From contig NZ_CP109496.1 in NCBI RefSeq assembly GCF_036231355.1, positions 5,890,001-5,954,000 of the forward strand: DNA of 64,000 bases, read 5' to 3'. Under the pieces are notes generated by a model. The model saw nothing but the letters and a program-made list of their open reading frames with translations. It made no database searches and had not been told where the DNA came from. This DNA is from Streptomyces sp. NBC_01431. Its GTDB lineage: Bacteria > Actinomycetota > Actinomycetes > Streptomycetales > Streptomycetaceae. The stretch's first letter is position 1. Each line of letters starts with the position of its first letter. Position numbers and translations under genes: made by a program. Positions 49,284 to 57,373 of the stretch are shown here, in pieces.

Positions 49284-51131
49284 TCAGCCCACCGTCACCC
49301 CCGCCAGCAGGTCCCGGATCAGTTCCGGGCCGCGCAGGGTCAGTACCGACTCGGGGTGGAACTGGATGCCCGCGTAACCCGGCCCGCGCAGTGCGTGGAC
49401 CTCGCCCGTCGACGCGTCCCGGGCCACCTCCACACCCGGTACGTCCCCTTCGCACCGCGCCACGAAGCTGTTGTAGAAGCCCACCGTCTCCGGCCGGCCG
49501 AACAGGTCGATCCGCACCTGAGCCCCCTGATGCGGCACCTGCTTGCGCACGATCTCAAGCCCCAGCTCCGCCGCGATCAGCTCATGCCCGAGGCACACCC
49601 CGAGCAGCCCGTGCCGGTGCGAGCGCAGGAGTTCCGCCGCCAGCGGGCGCAGCAGCCGCATCTTCGGGTCGGCCGTCTTCGAGGGGTCGCCTGGACCGGG
49701 CCCGAGGATCACCGGCCCCTCGTGGCCGAGCGCCCGCTCGCGCAGCTGTGGGGCGTCGTAGCGGAGCACCGAGACCGAGAGCCCCGCTGAGCGCAGCACA
49801 TGCGCCAGCATCGCCGTGAAGGTGTCCTCGCCGTCGATGACCAGCGCCGAGCCGGCCGGTTCGGCGGGCCGGTCCTGCATCCGCAGCCAGAACGGCGCGA
49901 GGTCGGCCCGCCGGGCGTCCAGCGCGGCCCGCACCCGGGGATCCTCCGCGAGCCGGGGCCGTACGGCATCGGTGTGCGGGCGTGCGGGCCGCACCCCGAG
50001 CGCCGCCAGGACGCCCGCCGCCTTGGCATGGGTCTCGGCGACCTCGCCCGCCGGGTCCGAGTGGCGTACCAGCGTGGCCCCGACCGGCACCTTGAGCCGC
50101 CCGTCCGGGGAGATGTCCGCCGTGCGGATCAGGATGGGGGAGTCCAGCGTCTGGGCGCCGCCCGCGTCCCGGCCGAGCAGGGCGAGCGCGCCCGCGTAAT
50201 AGCCGCGCCCACCGGGCTCGTACCGCTCGATGACCCGGCACGCGTTCTGCACCGGCGACCCGGTGACCGTCGCCGCGAACATCGTCTCGCGCAGCACGTC
50301 GCGCACATCGAGCGACGAGCGGCCCCTCAACTCGTACTCGGTGTGCGCGAGATGGGCCATCTCCTTCAGGCGGGGGCCGATCACGACCCCGCCCATGTCG
50401 CCGACCGTGCACATCATCTTGAGCTCCTCGTCGACCACCATCGACAGCTCGTCGGTCTCCTTGCGGTCGGCGAGGAAGGCCAGCAGGCCCTCGGGGGTGG
50501 GACCGCCCGCCGGGTAGCGGTAGGTCCCGCTGATCGGGTTCATGACGACCGTGCCGCCGGACATCCGCACATGCACCTCGGGACTCGCCCCGACCAGCGT
50601 GCGGTCCGGGGTGTGCACCACGAACGTCCAGTACGCGCCCCGCTCGCCGGTCAGCAGGCGCCGGAACAGGGCCAGGGCGTCGGACCGGCCGAAGCCGGGG
50701 ATCTCGCCGGTGAAGGTGCGCCGGATGACGAAGTTCGCGCCCTCGCCGCGGCCGATCTCGTCGTCGATCACCCGCCGGACGATCTCGGCGTACGCGTCGT
50801 CGCTGACGTCGAACCCGCCGCCCTCGACCCGCACGTCGTGCGCGGGCAGCTCGGCGAGCACGTCCGCGAGCGGCAGTTCGTAGGTCTCGTCCGCGACGAG
50901 CACCGAGAGCGGGGTGTTGTCGTCGCGGACGTCGAAGCCGCGCTCCCTGATCTGCCGGAACGGCACCAGGGCGAGGGCGGGCCGGTTGCCGACGGGGAGG
51001 TCGGCGAGGTGCTCGGCCTCGTGGACCGCGCCGATCAACAGCTCCACGGTGTCGTGGTCGCGGCCCGGGGTGCGCCTGCGCAGCAGGGCGAACGGCGGGC
51101 AGGAGTCGTCCAACAGCCTCTGGATGAGCAT
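49284..51131 (-). CDS. trpE: Fused anthranilate synthase (TrpE-TrpG)
   Basis: A 615-residue bifunctional protein. Residues 1-~405 are the chorismate-binding TrpE-type domain (MNPISGTYRYP, DELSMVVDEELKMMC, FAATVTGSPVQNACRVIERY). Residues ~420-615 are a class I glutamine amidotransferase with nucleophile Cys in GLLGVCLGHELIAAELG and the His-Glu pair in IQFHPESVL. It makes anthranilate from chorismate and glutamine. Phenazine-type PhzE shares this fusion, but the upstream Trp leader peptide indicates tryptophan synthesis. AAGGAA lies about 9 nt before the ATG at 51131. Confidence 0.92.
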   Translation of the reverse strand: MLIQRLLDDSCPPFALLRRRTPGRDHDTVELLIGAVHEAEHLADLPVGNRPALALVPFRQIRERGFDVRDDNTPLSVLVADETYELPLADVLAELPAHDVRVEGGGFDVSDDAYAEIVRRVIDDEIGRGEGANFVIRRTFTGEIPGFGRSDALALFRRLLTGERGAYWTFVVHTPDRTLVGASPEVHVRMSGGTVVMNPISGTYRYPAGGPTPEGLLAFLADRKETDELSMVVDEELKMMCTVGDMGGVVIGPRLKEMAHLAHTEYELRGRSSLDVRDVLRETMFAATVTGSPVQNACRVIERYEPGGRGYYAGALALLGRDAGGAQTLDSPILIRTADISPDGRLKVPVGATLVRHSDPAGEVAETHAKAAGVLAALGVRPARPHTDAVRPRLAEDPRVRAALDARRADLAPFWLRMQDRPAEPAGSALVIDGEDTFTAMLAHVLRSAGLSVSVLRYDAPQLRERALGHEGPVILGPGPGDPSKTADPKMRLLRPLAAELLRSHRHGLLGVCLGHELIAAELGLEIVRKQVPHQGAQVRIDLFGRPETVGFYNSFVARCEGDVPGVEVARDASTGEVHALRGPGYAGIQFHPESVLTLRGPELIRDLLAGVTVG

Positions 51132-51180
51132 GAGTTGGTTCCTTCCGGTGGTGAGCGGGAGGAACAGCCCGGAAAACACT

Positions 51181-51206
51181 GAAGGCCGCCCCTCGGGGCG
51201 GCCTTC
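51181..51206 (-). terminator. Trp attenuator terminator
   Basis: On the minus strand, a 12-bp perfect stem (GAAGGCCGCCCC with GGGGCGGCCTTC) with a 2-nt loop is followed by AGTGTTTTCC. It lies between the Trp leader peptide and trpE, where an attenuator is expected. Confidence 0.8.
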
Positions 51207-51229
51207 GCGAGTCTGTGTACGCGCAGAGA

Positions 51230-51286
51230 TCAGCGGGCCGCCGGATGAGCGGTCCACCACCAGTTCTGGGTCGAGTGCGCGAACAT
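51230..51286 (-). CDS. trpL: trp operon leader peptide (three consecutive Trp codons)
   Basis: An 18-residue ORF, MFAHSTQNWWWTAHPAAR, starts at ATG 51286 on the minus strand and ends at TGA 51230, 24 nt before the attenuator stem. Ribosome stalling at the TGG TGG TGG run when charged tRNA-Trp is low would alter downstream RNA folding and let transcription reach trpE. Ribosome-mediated trp attenuation is established in Streptomyces; this peptide is read directly from the sequence. Confidence 0.88.
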   Translation of the reverse strand: MFAHSTQNWWWTAHPAAR

Positions 51287-51340
51287 GCCGGGGACTCTAC
51301 CCGATGGCCCCGCGCGCCGGCAGGGCCATCGGGGCCGGGA

Positions 51341-54148
51341 TCAGAGCAGCGTGTTGTAGATGTTCCAGCCGCTGCCGATCTGGCGGCGGTCGCCGAACGG
51401 CTGCACCGTGCCGCCGTTGCCCGGGTAGAACCAGAGCTGGCCATCGGCGTCGCGGCCGGTCAGGTCCGGCTTGCCGTCGCCGTTCAGATCGCCCGAGCTG
51501 ACGATCGCGTTGTAGATGTTCCAGCCCGAGCCGATCTGGTGGCGGTCGCCGAACGGCTGGATGGAGCTGCCGGTGCCCGGGTAGAACCACAGCTTCCCGG
51601 ACGGCTCGCGCGCGATGAAGTCGCCCTTGCCGTCGCCGTCGAGATCGCCGGTGCTCAGGATCGCGTCGTAGATCTGCCAGCTGCTGCCGATCTGCGTGCG
51701 CTGACCGAAGGCGGGGCCGCCCGTGCCCGGGTAGAACCAGAGCTTGCCGTCGCCGTCCCGGGCGATCAGGTCGGCCTGGCCGTCGCCGGTCAGATCGCCC
51801 GCGCCCACCAGCGCGTTGAACACGCCCCAGCCCGCGCCGAGCTTGACCCGGTCGCCGAACGGGGCGGCCGGGTTGCCGCTGCCCTTGTAGTACCAGGCCA
51901 CACCGGAGGTGTCCCGGGCGATCAGGTCGCCGCGGCCATCGGCACGGAAGTCCGACAGGTCGGTCATGGCGTTGTAGACGCCCCAGCCGCTACCGATCTT
52001 GAACCGGGTCAGAAAGGGCTGTGTGATGTCGCCCGAACCCTGGTACTGCCACAGGCCACCGTTGGCGTCCCGCGCCAGCAGGTCGTAGCGGTTGTCCGCG
52101 CGGATCGGGCCGGCCGGGGTGACCTGCTGGACGTCGGCCGTGCGCACCCAGGCGATCCGGTGGTTGTAGCGGATCGGGTAGAAGGTCTGGGTGCCCTTCA
52201 CCAGGGTGCCGAGCGTGGTGCCGCCGTAGTAGTAGTCACCCGCGACCGGCGCACCGGCGGCGACGTAGGCCTGGTCGGCCGGGATGGTGTACTTCGTCAG
52301 CGAGGCCGAGTTGCTGCCCTGCACCGGGACGCCGGTGCCCGCGTACGCCGCGTCCTCGGGGTAGGAGCGCCCGTAGACCGCGACCGCGGCCGTGCCCTTC
52401 GCCTTCAGGACGACCGGGCCCGAGGGATCGACCACCGCCGTGTACTGGCCGCCCGGGTTGTAGAACCAGGCCTTCTGCCCGCCGTACCAGATCGCCGTCC
52501 AGTCGCCCTGCCAGTCCGCGACGACGTAGGAGCCGCCGGCGACGACCTTGTTGGCCCAGTTGGGGCCCTCCGTGGCGACCTGCGTACCCAGGTACGGGTC
52601 GGTCAGCGGGTCGCCCGTGGTCGACGGGGTCGTGTACAGGAAGCCGAAGTTGACCGGCTCGTTGAACGTGGAGCGGACCTTGGTGACGGGGTCGAGGTAC
52701 GTCGTGGTCTGGGCGCTGAACGGCGGCACGACCTTGACGACCTGGCCGGCCGCGAGCGGCTGGCCCGCGCCGCCGTCGCCGGTCGGGGCGCCGAGCAGGG
52801 ACATGTAGTGGTTCCAGTCCCAGAACGGGCCCGGGTCCCAGTGCTGCCCGGCGACGTACCCGTCCAGCGGACCCGGCACCTCGTCGTGGCCGATGATGTG
52901 CTCGCGGTCCAGCGGGATGTTGAAGCGCTCGGCCAGGTACTTCACCAGCGTGGCGGAGGAGTCGTACAGCGGCTCGCCGTACCAGCTGCCCGCCTTCATC
53001 GCGAAGCCCACGTGCTCCACGCCGAGGGCGTGCATGTTCATGGTCTTGTTGCCCGCGTGGTACGACTCGTCCTTCGTCGCCACCAGTTGCGTGACGAGGC
53101 TGCCGTCGTCCTTGACGATGTAGTGCGCGCTGGCGCTGCTCGTCGGGTTCTGGAACGTGTTGACGGCGGTCTGGTAGTCGGTCTCCGTGTCGTGGATCAC
53201 GATCTGCCGGATGTCGAAGCCGTTGTCCGGCCGCGTCGCCACGTTGTAGTTGTTCGGGTCGGCCGGCTTGAAGTCGCAGGCCAGGCCCACCGGGCACTCG
53301 GGCACCACCGCGTCCGCCGCCGCCTTCGAGGACGTGGCCGCCAGCGGCGCCTTCGAGGCCGTGACGGTCTTGACCGGCTTGACGGTGCTGTCCGCGGGCA
53401 GCGTCAGGCGCTGGCCGTCGGTGGTCACGCGACTCTCGCCGGAACGCACCGAGTCGAAGACGCGCCGCGCGAAGAGGTCGGCGCCCTTGGCGTCGGAGGC
53501 CTCGCTGTAGCGGGCCACCGCCGGGTACCAGGCGCCCGCCTCGCCCGGCAGCGAGCCGGTGGCCGCGCGCTGGTACTGGGCGAGCAGCGCGGCGCCCGCC
53601 CGGATGCTCTGCCCGGCGTCGTCGCGTACCGCGGCCACCGGCTTGCCGATCAGCGCCGCGGCGGTGTCCAGCGTGTGCAGCCGGGGGTCGTTGGTGTCGA
53701 CGGCGGGCGCGGCGGTGGCCAGTGCCTTCTTGGGGTCGAACTTCTTCATGACCGACGGGTCGCCGCTCATGTCCAGGTGGGCGAGCCGCTCCTGGTCGCT
53801 GGGCCGCTCCAGGTCGGCGGGCGTGACCCGGGTCAGCCCCATGACGTTGTACGCGCCCGACGTGCTGGGCCTGCCGTCGTGGTCCTCCCAGAGCGTCTGG
53901 CGGTAGGAGACCGCCATCAGGACGCTCTGCGGAACCTTGAACTCCTTGGCCGCGTCCGCGAATTGGGACTGCAGGCTCCCCCCGGCACCCGGGCCCCGGC
54001 CGTCCGCCGGTGACGCCACTGCGCCCGGCGCCGCCACGGCCACCGTGCCGAGCGCGGTCGCGACGACCGCCCCGGCCACCCCATAGGCGAAAAGTCTCTT
54101 CTTCGCGTCTCGCTGCTGCCGTCTGCTCACGCTTCGGCTCACACCCAC
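51341..54148 (-). CDS. Secreted N-acetylmuramoyl-L-alanine amidase with FG-GAP/VCBS repeats
   Basis: A 935-residue exported protein with a Sec-type signal (LFAYGVAGAVVATALGTVAV, cleavage near residue 46). A helical domain (about 58-230) recalls a lysozyme-like fold. A PGRP/amidase_2 domain (about 300-470) has zinc-ligand candidates in RQIVIHDTETDY, HALGVEHVGFA and GQHWDPGPFWDW. A central domain (about 490-690) is followed by about six FG-GAP repeats of ~45 residues (DGDGKGDFIAREPSGKLWFY type), predicted to form a beta-propeller. It cleaves the amide between MurNAc and L-Ala; the repeats may bind wall glycans or proteins. It is divergent from the DAHP synthase gene. Confidence 0.9.
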   Translation of the reverse strand: MGVSRSVSRRQQRDAKKRLFAYGVAGAVVATALGTVAVAAPGAVASPADGRGPGAGGSLQSQFADAAKEFKVPQSVLMAVSYRQTLWEDHDGRPSTSGAYNVMGLTRVTPADLERPSDQERLAHLDMSGDPSVMKKFDPKKALATAAPAVDTNDPRLHTLDTAAALIGKPVAAVRDDAGQSIRAGAALLAQYQRAATGSLPGEAGAWYPAVARYSEASDAKGADLFARRVFDSVRSGESRVTTDGQRLTLPADSTVKPVKTVTASKAPLAATSSKAAADAVVPECPVGLACDFKPADPNNYNVATRPDNGFDIRQIVIHDTETDYQTAVNTFQNPTSSASAHYIVKDDGSLVTQLVATKDESYHAGNKTMNMHALGVEHVGFAMKAGSWYGEPLYDSSATLVKYLAERFNIPLDREHIIGHDEVPGPLDGYVAGQHWDPGPFWDWNHYMSLLGAPTGDGGAGQPLAAGQVVKVVPPFSAQTTTYLDPVTKVRSTFNEPVNFGFLYTTPSTTGDPLTDPYLGTQVATEGPNWANKVVAGGSYVVADWQGDWTAIWYGGQKAWFYNPGGQYTAVVDPSGPVVLKAKGTAAVAVYGRSYPEDAAYAGTGVPVQGSNSASLTKYTIPADQAYVAAGAPVAGDYYYGGTTLGTLVKGTQTFYPIRYNHRIAWVRTADVQQVTPAGPIRADNRYDLLARDANGGLWQYQGSGDITQPFLTRFKIGSGWGVYNAMTDLSDFRADGRGDLIARDTSGVAWYYKGSGNPAAPFGDRVKLGAGWGVFNALVGAGDLTGDGQADLIARDGDGKLWFYPGTGGPAFGQRTQIGSSWQIYDAILSTGDLDGDGKGDFIAREPSGKLWFYPGTGSSIQPFGDRHQIGSGWNIYNAIVSSGDLNGDGKPDLTGRDADGQLWFYPGNGGTVQPFGDRRQIGSGWNIYNTLL

Positions 54149-54301
54149 CCCTGGTCGCTTTGCCCGCTATTCAACAAGTGGCGTGAGATTAACAGGGGGC
54201 GCGGGCGCGAGAGGGACGGCCCTGGCGCGCGGCCCGTCCGCGTGCGGGTGGCCGCCGTCTCATTTAGTGGTCGCCGGGCGTGGACGGCCAGGCCGACCCC
54301 G

Positions 54302-54307
54302 TAATGT
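54302..54307 (+). promoter_or_regulatory. Candidate -10 of a leaderless promoter for DAHP synthase
   Basis: TAATGT stands 7 nt before the GTG at 54315, without an intervening ribosome-binding site. TGGACG (54281) could be a weak -35 with a short 15-nt spacer. Confidence 0.5.
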
Positions 54308-54314
54308 GGGTCCG

Positions 54315-55646
54315 GTGACCGTGAACGTAAACACCTGGCGTGACCTTCCCGCGGCGCAGCAGCCCGAGTACCCCGATGCCGAGGCTCTGCGCGATGTGAT
54401 CGCGGACCTCGAGTCGTATCCGCCGCTCGTCTTCGCGGGCGAGTGCGACCAGCTGCGCGCCCGTCTGGGAGCCGTCGCCAAGGGCGAGGCGTTCCTGCTC
54501 CAGGGCGGCGACTGTGCCGAGGCCTTCGACGGGGTGTCGGCAGACCACATCCGGGCCAAGCTCAAGACCCTCCTCCAGATGAGCGCCGTCCTCACCTACG
54601 CGGCCTCCGTGCCCGTGGTGAAGGTCGGCCGCATCGCCGGCCAGTACTCCAAGCCCCGCTCCAAGGGCACCGAGACCCGCGACGGCGTGACCCTGCCGAC
54701 CTACCGCGGTGACTCCGTGAACGGCTTCGCCTTCACGGAGAAGGACCGCGTCCCGGACCCCGAGCGCCTGAAGCGGATGTACAACGCGTCCGCCTCCACG
54801 CTCAACCTGGTGCGCGCCTTCACCACCGGCGGTTACGCGGACCTGCGCCAGGTGCACGCCTGGAACCAGGACTTCGTGAAGTCGTCCCCCTCCGGCCAGC
54901 GCTACGAGCAGCTCGCCCGCGAGATCGACAACGCGCTGAACTTCATGAAGGCCTGCGGCACCGACCCGGCCGAGTTCAAGGCCGTCGAGTTCTACGCCTC
55001 GCACGAGGCGCTGCTGCTCGACTACGAGTCGGCGCTGACCCGCGTGGACTCCCGCACCGGCAGCCTGTACGACACCTCGGGCCACATGGTGTGGATCGGT
55101 GAGCGCACCCGGCAGCTGGACGGCGCGCACATCGAGTTCGCCTCCAAGATCCGCAACCCGATCGGGATCAAGCTGGGCCCGACGACGACGGTGGACGAGG
55201 CGCTCACCTACGTCGACCGCCTGGACCCCGACCGCGAGCCCGGCCGGCTGACCTTCGTGGTCCGCATGGGCGCCGACAAGGTCCGCGACAAGCTCCCCGA
55301 GCTGGTCGAGAAGGTCACCGCCTCCGGGGCGGTCGTCGCCTGGGTCACCGACCCGATGCACGGCAACACCTTCGAGGCGGCCTCCGGCCACAAGACCCGC
55401 CGCTTCGACGACGTCCTGGACGAGGTCAAGGGCTTCTTCGAGGTCCACAAGGCGCTGGGCACCCACCCGGGCGGCATCCACGTCGAGCTCACCGGTGACG
55501 ACGTCACCGAGTGCGTGGGCGGCGGCGACGAGATCTTCGTCGACGATCTGCACCAGCGCTACGAGACGGCCTGCGACCCGCGGCTCAACCGCAGCCAGTC
55601 CCTGGACCTGGCGTTCCTGGTCGCCGAGATGTACCGCGACCAGTAG
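54315..55646 (+). CDS. aroH: Class II 3-deoxy-7-phosphoheptulonate synthase
   Basis: The 443-residue enzyme condenses phosphoenolpyruvate with erythrose-4-phosphate, the first step of the shikimate pathway. It is the plant/actinobacterial AroA-II type: LLQGGDCAEAF, VVKVGRIAGQYSKPRS, SHEALLLDYESALTR, KIRNPIGIKLGPTTT, DPMHGNTFEAASGHKTRRFD and HPGGIHVELTGDDVTECVGG carry the metal and substrate residues. Its product feeds the trpEG and trpD genes in this window. The GTG at 54315 (VTVNVNTWRDLP) begins the conserved sequence. A 15-bp terminator follows. Confidence 0.96.
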   Translation: MTVNVNTWRDLPAAQQPEYPDAEALRDVIADLESYPPLVFAGECDQLRARLGAVAKGEAFLLQGGDCAEAFDGVSADHIRAKLKTLLQMSAVLTYAASVPVVKVGRIAGQYSKPRSKGTETRDGVTLPTYRGDSVNGFAFTEKDRVPDPERLKRMYNASASTLNLVRAFTTGGYADLRQVHAWNQDFVKSSPSGQRYEQLAREIDNALNFMKACGTDPAEFKAVEFYASHEALLLDYESALTRVDSRTGSLYDTSGHMVWIGERTRQLDGAHIEFASKIRNPIGIKLGPTTTVDEALTYVDRLDPDREPGRLTFVVRMGADKVRDKLPELVEKVTASGAVVAWVTDPMHGNTFEAASGHKTRRFDDVLDEVKGFFEVHKALGTHPGGIHVELTGDDVTECVGGGDEIFVDDLHQRYETACDPRLNRSQSLDLAFLVAEMYRDQ

Positions 55647-55664
55647 GTCTCGGCCGTACGCACG

Positions 55665-55699
55665 AGTGGGGCGCGGATCGATGTGATCCGCGCCCCACT
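55665..55699 (+). terminator. Terminator after DAHP synthase
   Basis: A 15-bp perfect stem, AGTGGGGCGCGGATC / GATCCGCGCCCCACT, with a 5-nt loop, 18 nt past the stop codon. There is no T-run. Confidence 0.8.
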
Positions 55700-55741
55700 G
55701 GCGTATCAGGGGCTGTCGCCCGCCGGGAGCGCCAGGTAAGG

Positions 55742-55760
55742 TTAGGTTAGCCTCACCGAT
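55742..55760 (+). promoter_or_regulatory. Iron box (DmdR/IdeR-type operator) upstream of bfd
   Basis: TTAGGTTAGCCTCACCGAT matches about 15 of 19 positions of the actinobacterial iron-box palindrome TTAGGTTAGGCTAACCTAA, with the left half perfect. It lies 59 nt before the bfd start. Fe(II)-loaded DmdR1/IdeR would be expected to bind here. Confidence 0.78.
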
Positions 55761-55818
55761 CAATCGGGATGGCCGTGACCTGTCGATCCCGCTCTGATCG
55801 CTCCGGGAGGTGAACCGC

Positions 55819-56067
55819 GTGTACGTATGCAACTGCTTCGGCGTCACCGAGGAGCAGGTCAAGAAGCACGCGGAGGGCGGTGCCTGCACCCCCCGCCAGA
55901 TCGCTTCCGCCTGCAAGGCCGGCACCGACTGCGGTTCGTGCGTCCGCCGGATACAGTCGCTGCTCGGCCGCGGCGCCTGCCCCCGGCGGGAGCTGGTGGA
56001 GCAGGGCGAGCCCGCGCTCACCGCGATGGCCCCGGAGCTCGCCCCCGCCCTCGACGAGGCGGCCTAG
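55819..56067 (+). CDS. bfd: Bacterioferritin-associated ferredoxin ([2Fe-2S])
   Basis: An 82-residue Bfd-like protein with the diagnostic ligand spacing C-x-C-x31-C-x2-C (Cys4, Cys6, Cys38, Cys41 in MYVCNCFGV and GTDCGSCVRR). Bfd donates electrons to bacterioferritin to release stored iron. The GTG at 55819 was chosen over 55810 because GGGAGG then sits 8 nt upstream. An iron box precedes it, and the bacterioferritin gene is convergent 14 nt downstream, which agrees with this function. Confidence 0.93.
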   Translation: MYVCNCFGVTEEQVKKHAEGGACTPRQIASACKAGTDCGSCVRRIQSLLGRGACPRRELVEQGEPALTAMAPELAPALDEAA

Positions 56068-56081
56068 GCTCCCGTCCGGCC

Positions 56082-56561
56082 CTAGCTCTCCGGCTGCTCG
56101 ATGAGCTGTGCGATGTAGAGCGGCTCGCCGAGCTTCTCGACCAGCTCCAGCTGAGTGTCGAGGTAGTCGATGTGGTGCTCCTCGTCGGCCAGGATCGACT
56201 CGAAGATGTTCGCGGACGTGATGTCGCCCTTGGCGCGCATCACCTCGATGCCCCGCTTGAGACGATCGATCGCCTCGACCTCGATCTGCCGGTCTGCCTG
56301 GAACATCTCGGTGACCGTCTGCCCGATCCGCACGTGGAAGAGGCGCTGGAAGTTCGGCAGGCCGTCCAGGAAGAGGATCCGGTCGGTCAGCACCTCCGCG
56401 TGCTTCATCTCGTCGATCGACTCGTGACGCGTGTACTTGGCCAGCTTCGTCCAGCCGAAGTTGGCCTGCATCGCGCTGTGCAGCCAGTACTGGTTGATCG
56501 CCGTCAGCTCGGCACTCAGCTGCTCGTTGAGGAATTCGATGACCTCGGGGTCGCCCTGCAT
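56082..56561 (-). CDS. bfr: Bacterioferritin
   Basis: The 159-residue four-helix-bundle protein forms 24-mer cages storing ferric iron and binding heme at subunit pairs. Ferroxidase ligands are seen in NEQLSAELTAINQYWLHSAM (Glu, Tyr), RHESIDEMKHAEVL (Glu, the heme-ligand Met, and His) and SILADEEHHIDYLDTQ (Glu, His). GGAG is 9 nt before the ATG at 56561. It is convergent with bfd, only 14 nt apart, so both transcripts read towards each other. Confidence 0.96.
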   Translation of the reverse strand: MQGDPEVIEFLNEQLSAELTAINQYWLHSAMQANFGWTKLAKYTRHESIDEMKHAEVLTDRILFLDGLPNFQRLFHVRIGQTVTEMFQADRQIEVEAIDRLKRGIEVMRAKGDITSANIFESILADEEHHIDYLDTQLELVEKLGEPLYIAQLIEQPES

Positions 56562-56714
56562 CGCAGAGGCTCCTTCCAAGCGGTAACTGGGCAGGTTCCG
56601 CGCATCCTCGCACCGTGATCAGAGACCGTCCAGTAAGTGCATGCTTAGTACGAGTTGCCCGAATAGAGACGGCCCTGGTCATCACCACCCCTCCAGGTCT
56701 GTCACCATGGAGTC

Positions 56715-57347
56715 ATGGGTCAGCCGGAGAGCCGGGAACGGCGGGAAGAAGCGGAATCGGAGCTTCCTCCGGGGCAGCGGCTTCAGCGCGGCTGGCCGGT
56801 CACCCACTACGGACCGGTGCCCAAGTTCAAGCCGGAGCGCTGGGAGTTCCGGGTCTTCGGGGCCACCGCCGACGGCGACAAGCACTGCTGGAACCACGAG
56901 GACTTCTCGGCGCTTCCGTTCGCGACCGTGGTCGCCGACCTGCACTGCGTCACCAAGTTCTCGATGCTGGGTGCCGAATGGGGCGGGGTGATGGCCCGCA
57001 CGATCGCCGAACTCGCGCCGCCCGCACCCGAGGTCACCCATGTGATGGTCTGGGCCGAGTACGGCTTCAGCTCCAACCTGCGCCTGGCGGACTTCCTCTC
57101 CGACCGCACCGTCTTCGCCACCCACAACGGCGGCGAGCTGCTCACCGCCGAACACGGCTTCCCGCTGCGCCTGGTCGTACCGCACCTCTACGCCTGGAAG
57201 GGCCCCAAGTGGGTCCGCGGCATCGAGTACATGACCGCGGACCGCCGGGGCTTCTGGGAGGAGCGGGGCTACCACAACATCGGCGACCCCTGGCGCGAAC
57301 AGCGCTACTCCTACCAGGAGGAGCCCGGGGACGGCCCCGAGCTCTGA
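56715..57347 (+). CDS. Sulfite-oxidase-like molybdopterin oxidoreductase (YedY/MsrP-related)
   Basis: A 210-residue protein containing only the Mo-cofactor (SUOX-fold) domain: the Cys ligand in VVADLHCVTKFSMLGAEWGG, then HVMVWAEYGFSSNLRLADFL, FATHNGGELLTAEHGFPLRL and YAWKGPKWVRGIEYM. It lacks heme, dimerisation and signal-peptide regions, so it is cytosolic and minimal. The substrate is unknown; the family includes sulfite oxidases and methionine-sulfoxide reductases. GGAG lies close before the ATG. It is convergent with endonuclease IV. Confidence 0.88.
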   Translation: MGQPESRERREEAESELPPGQRLQRGWPVTHYGPVPKFKPERWEFRVFGATADGDKHCWNHEDFSALPFATVVADLHCVTKFSMLGAEWGGVMARTIAELAPPAPEVTHVMVWAEYGFSSNLRLADFLSDRTVFATHNGGELLTAEHGFPLRLVVPHLYAWKGPKWVRGIEYMTADRRGFWEERGYHNIGDPWREQRYSYQEEPGDGPEL

Positions 57348-57373
57348 GAGCCGGCCCCCCCCGCCAGCCGGAT

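Noticed and set aside
49284..51131. Reading the fused TrpE-TrpG protein as a phenazine PhzE enzyme.
   Set aside because: No other phenazine gene is nearby, and the Trp-rich leader peptide with attenuator points to tryptophan synthesis.
51341..52100. Periodic repeats of about 130-150 bp that could suggest a tandem DNA repeat or CRISPR-like array.
   Set aside because: They are the coding units of the FG-GAP domain, diverged between copies and in frame.
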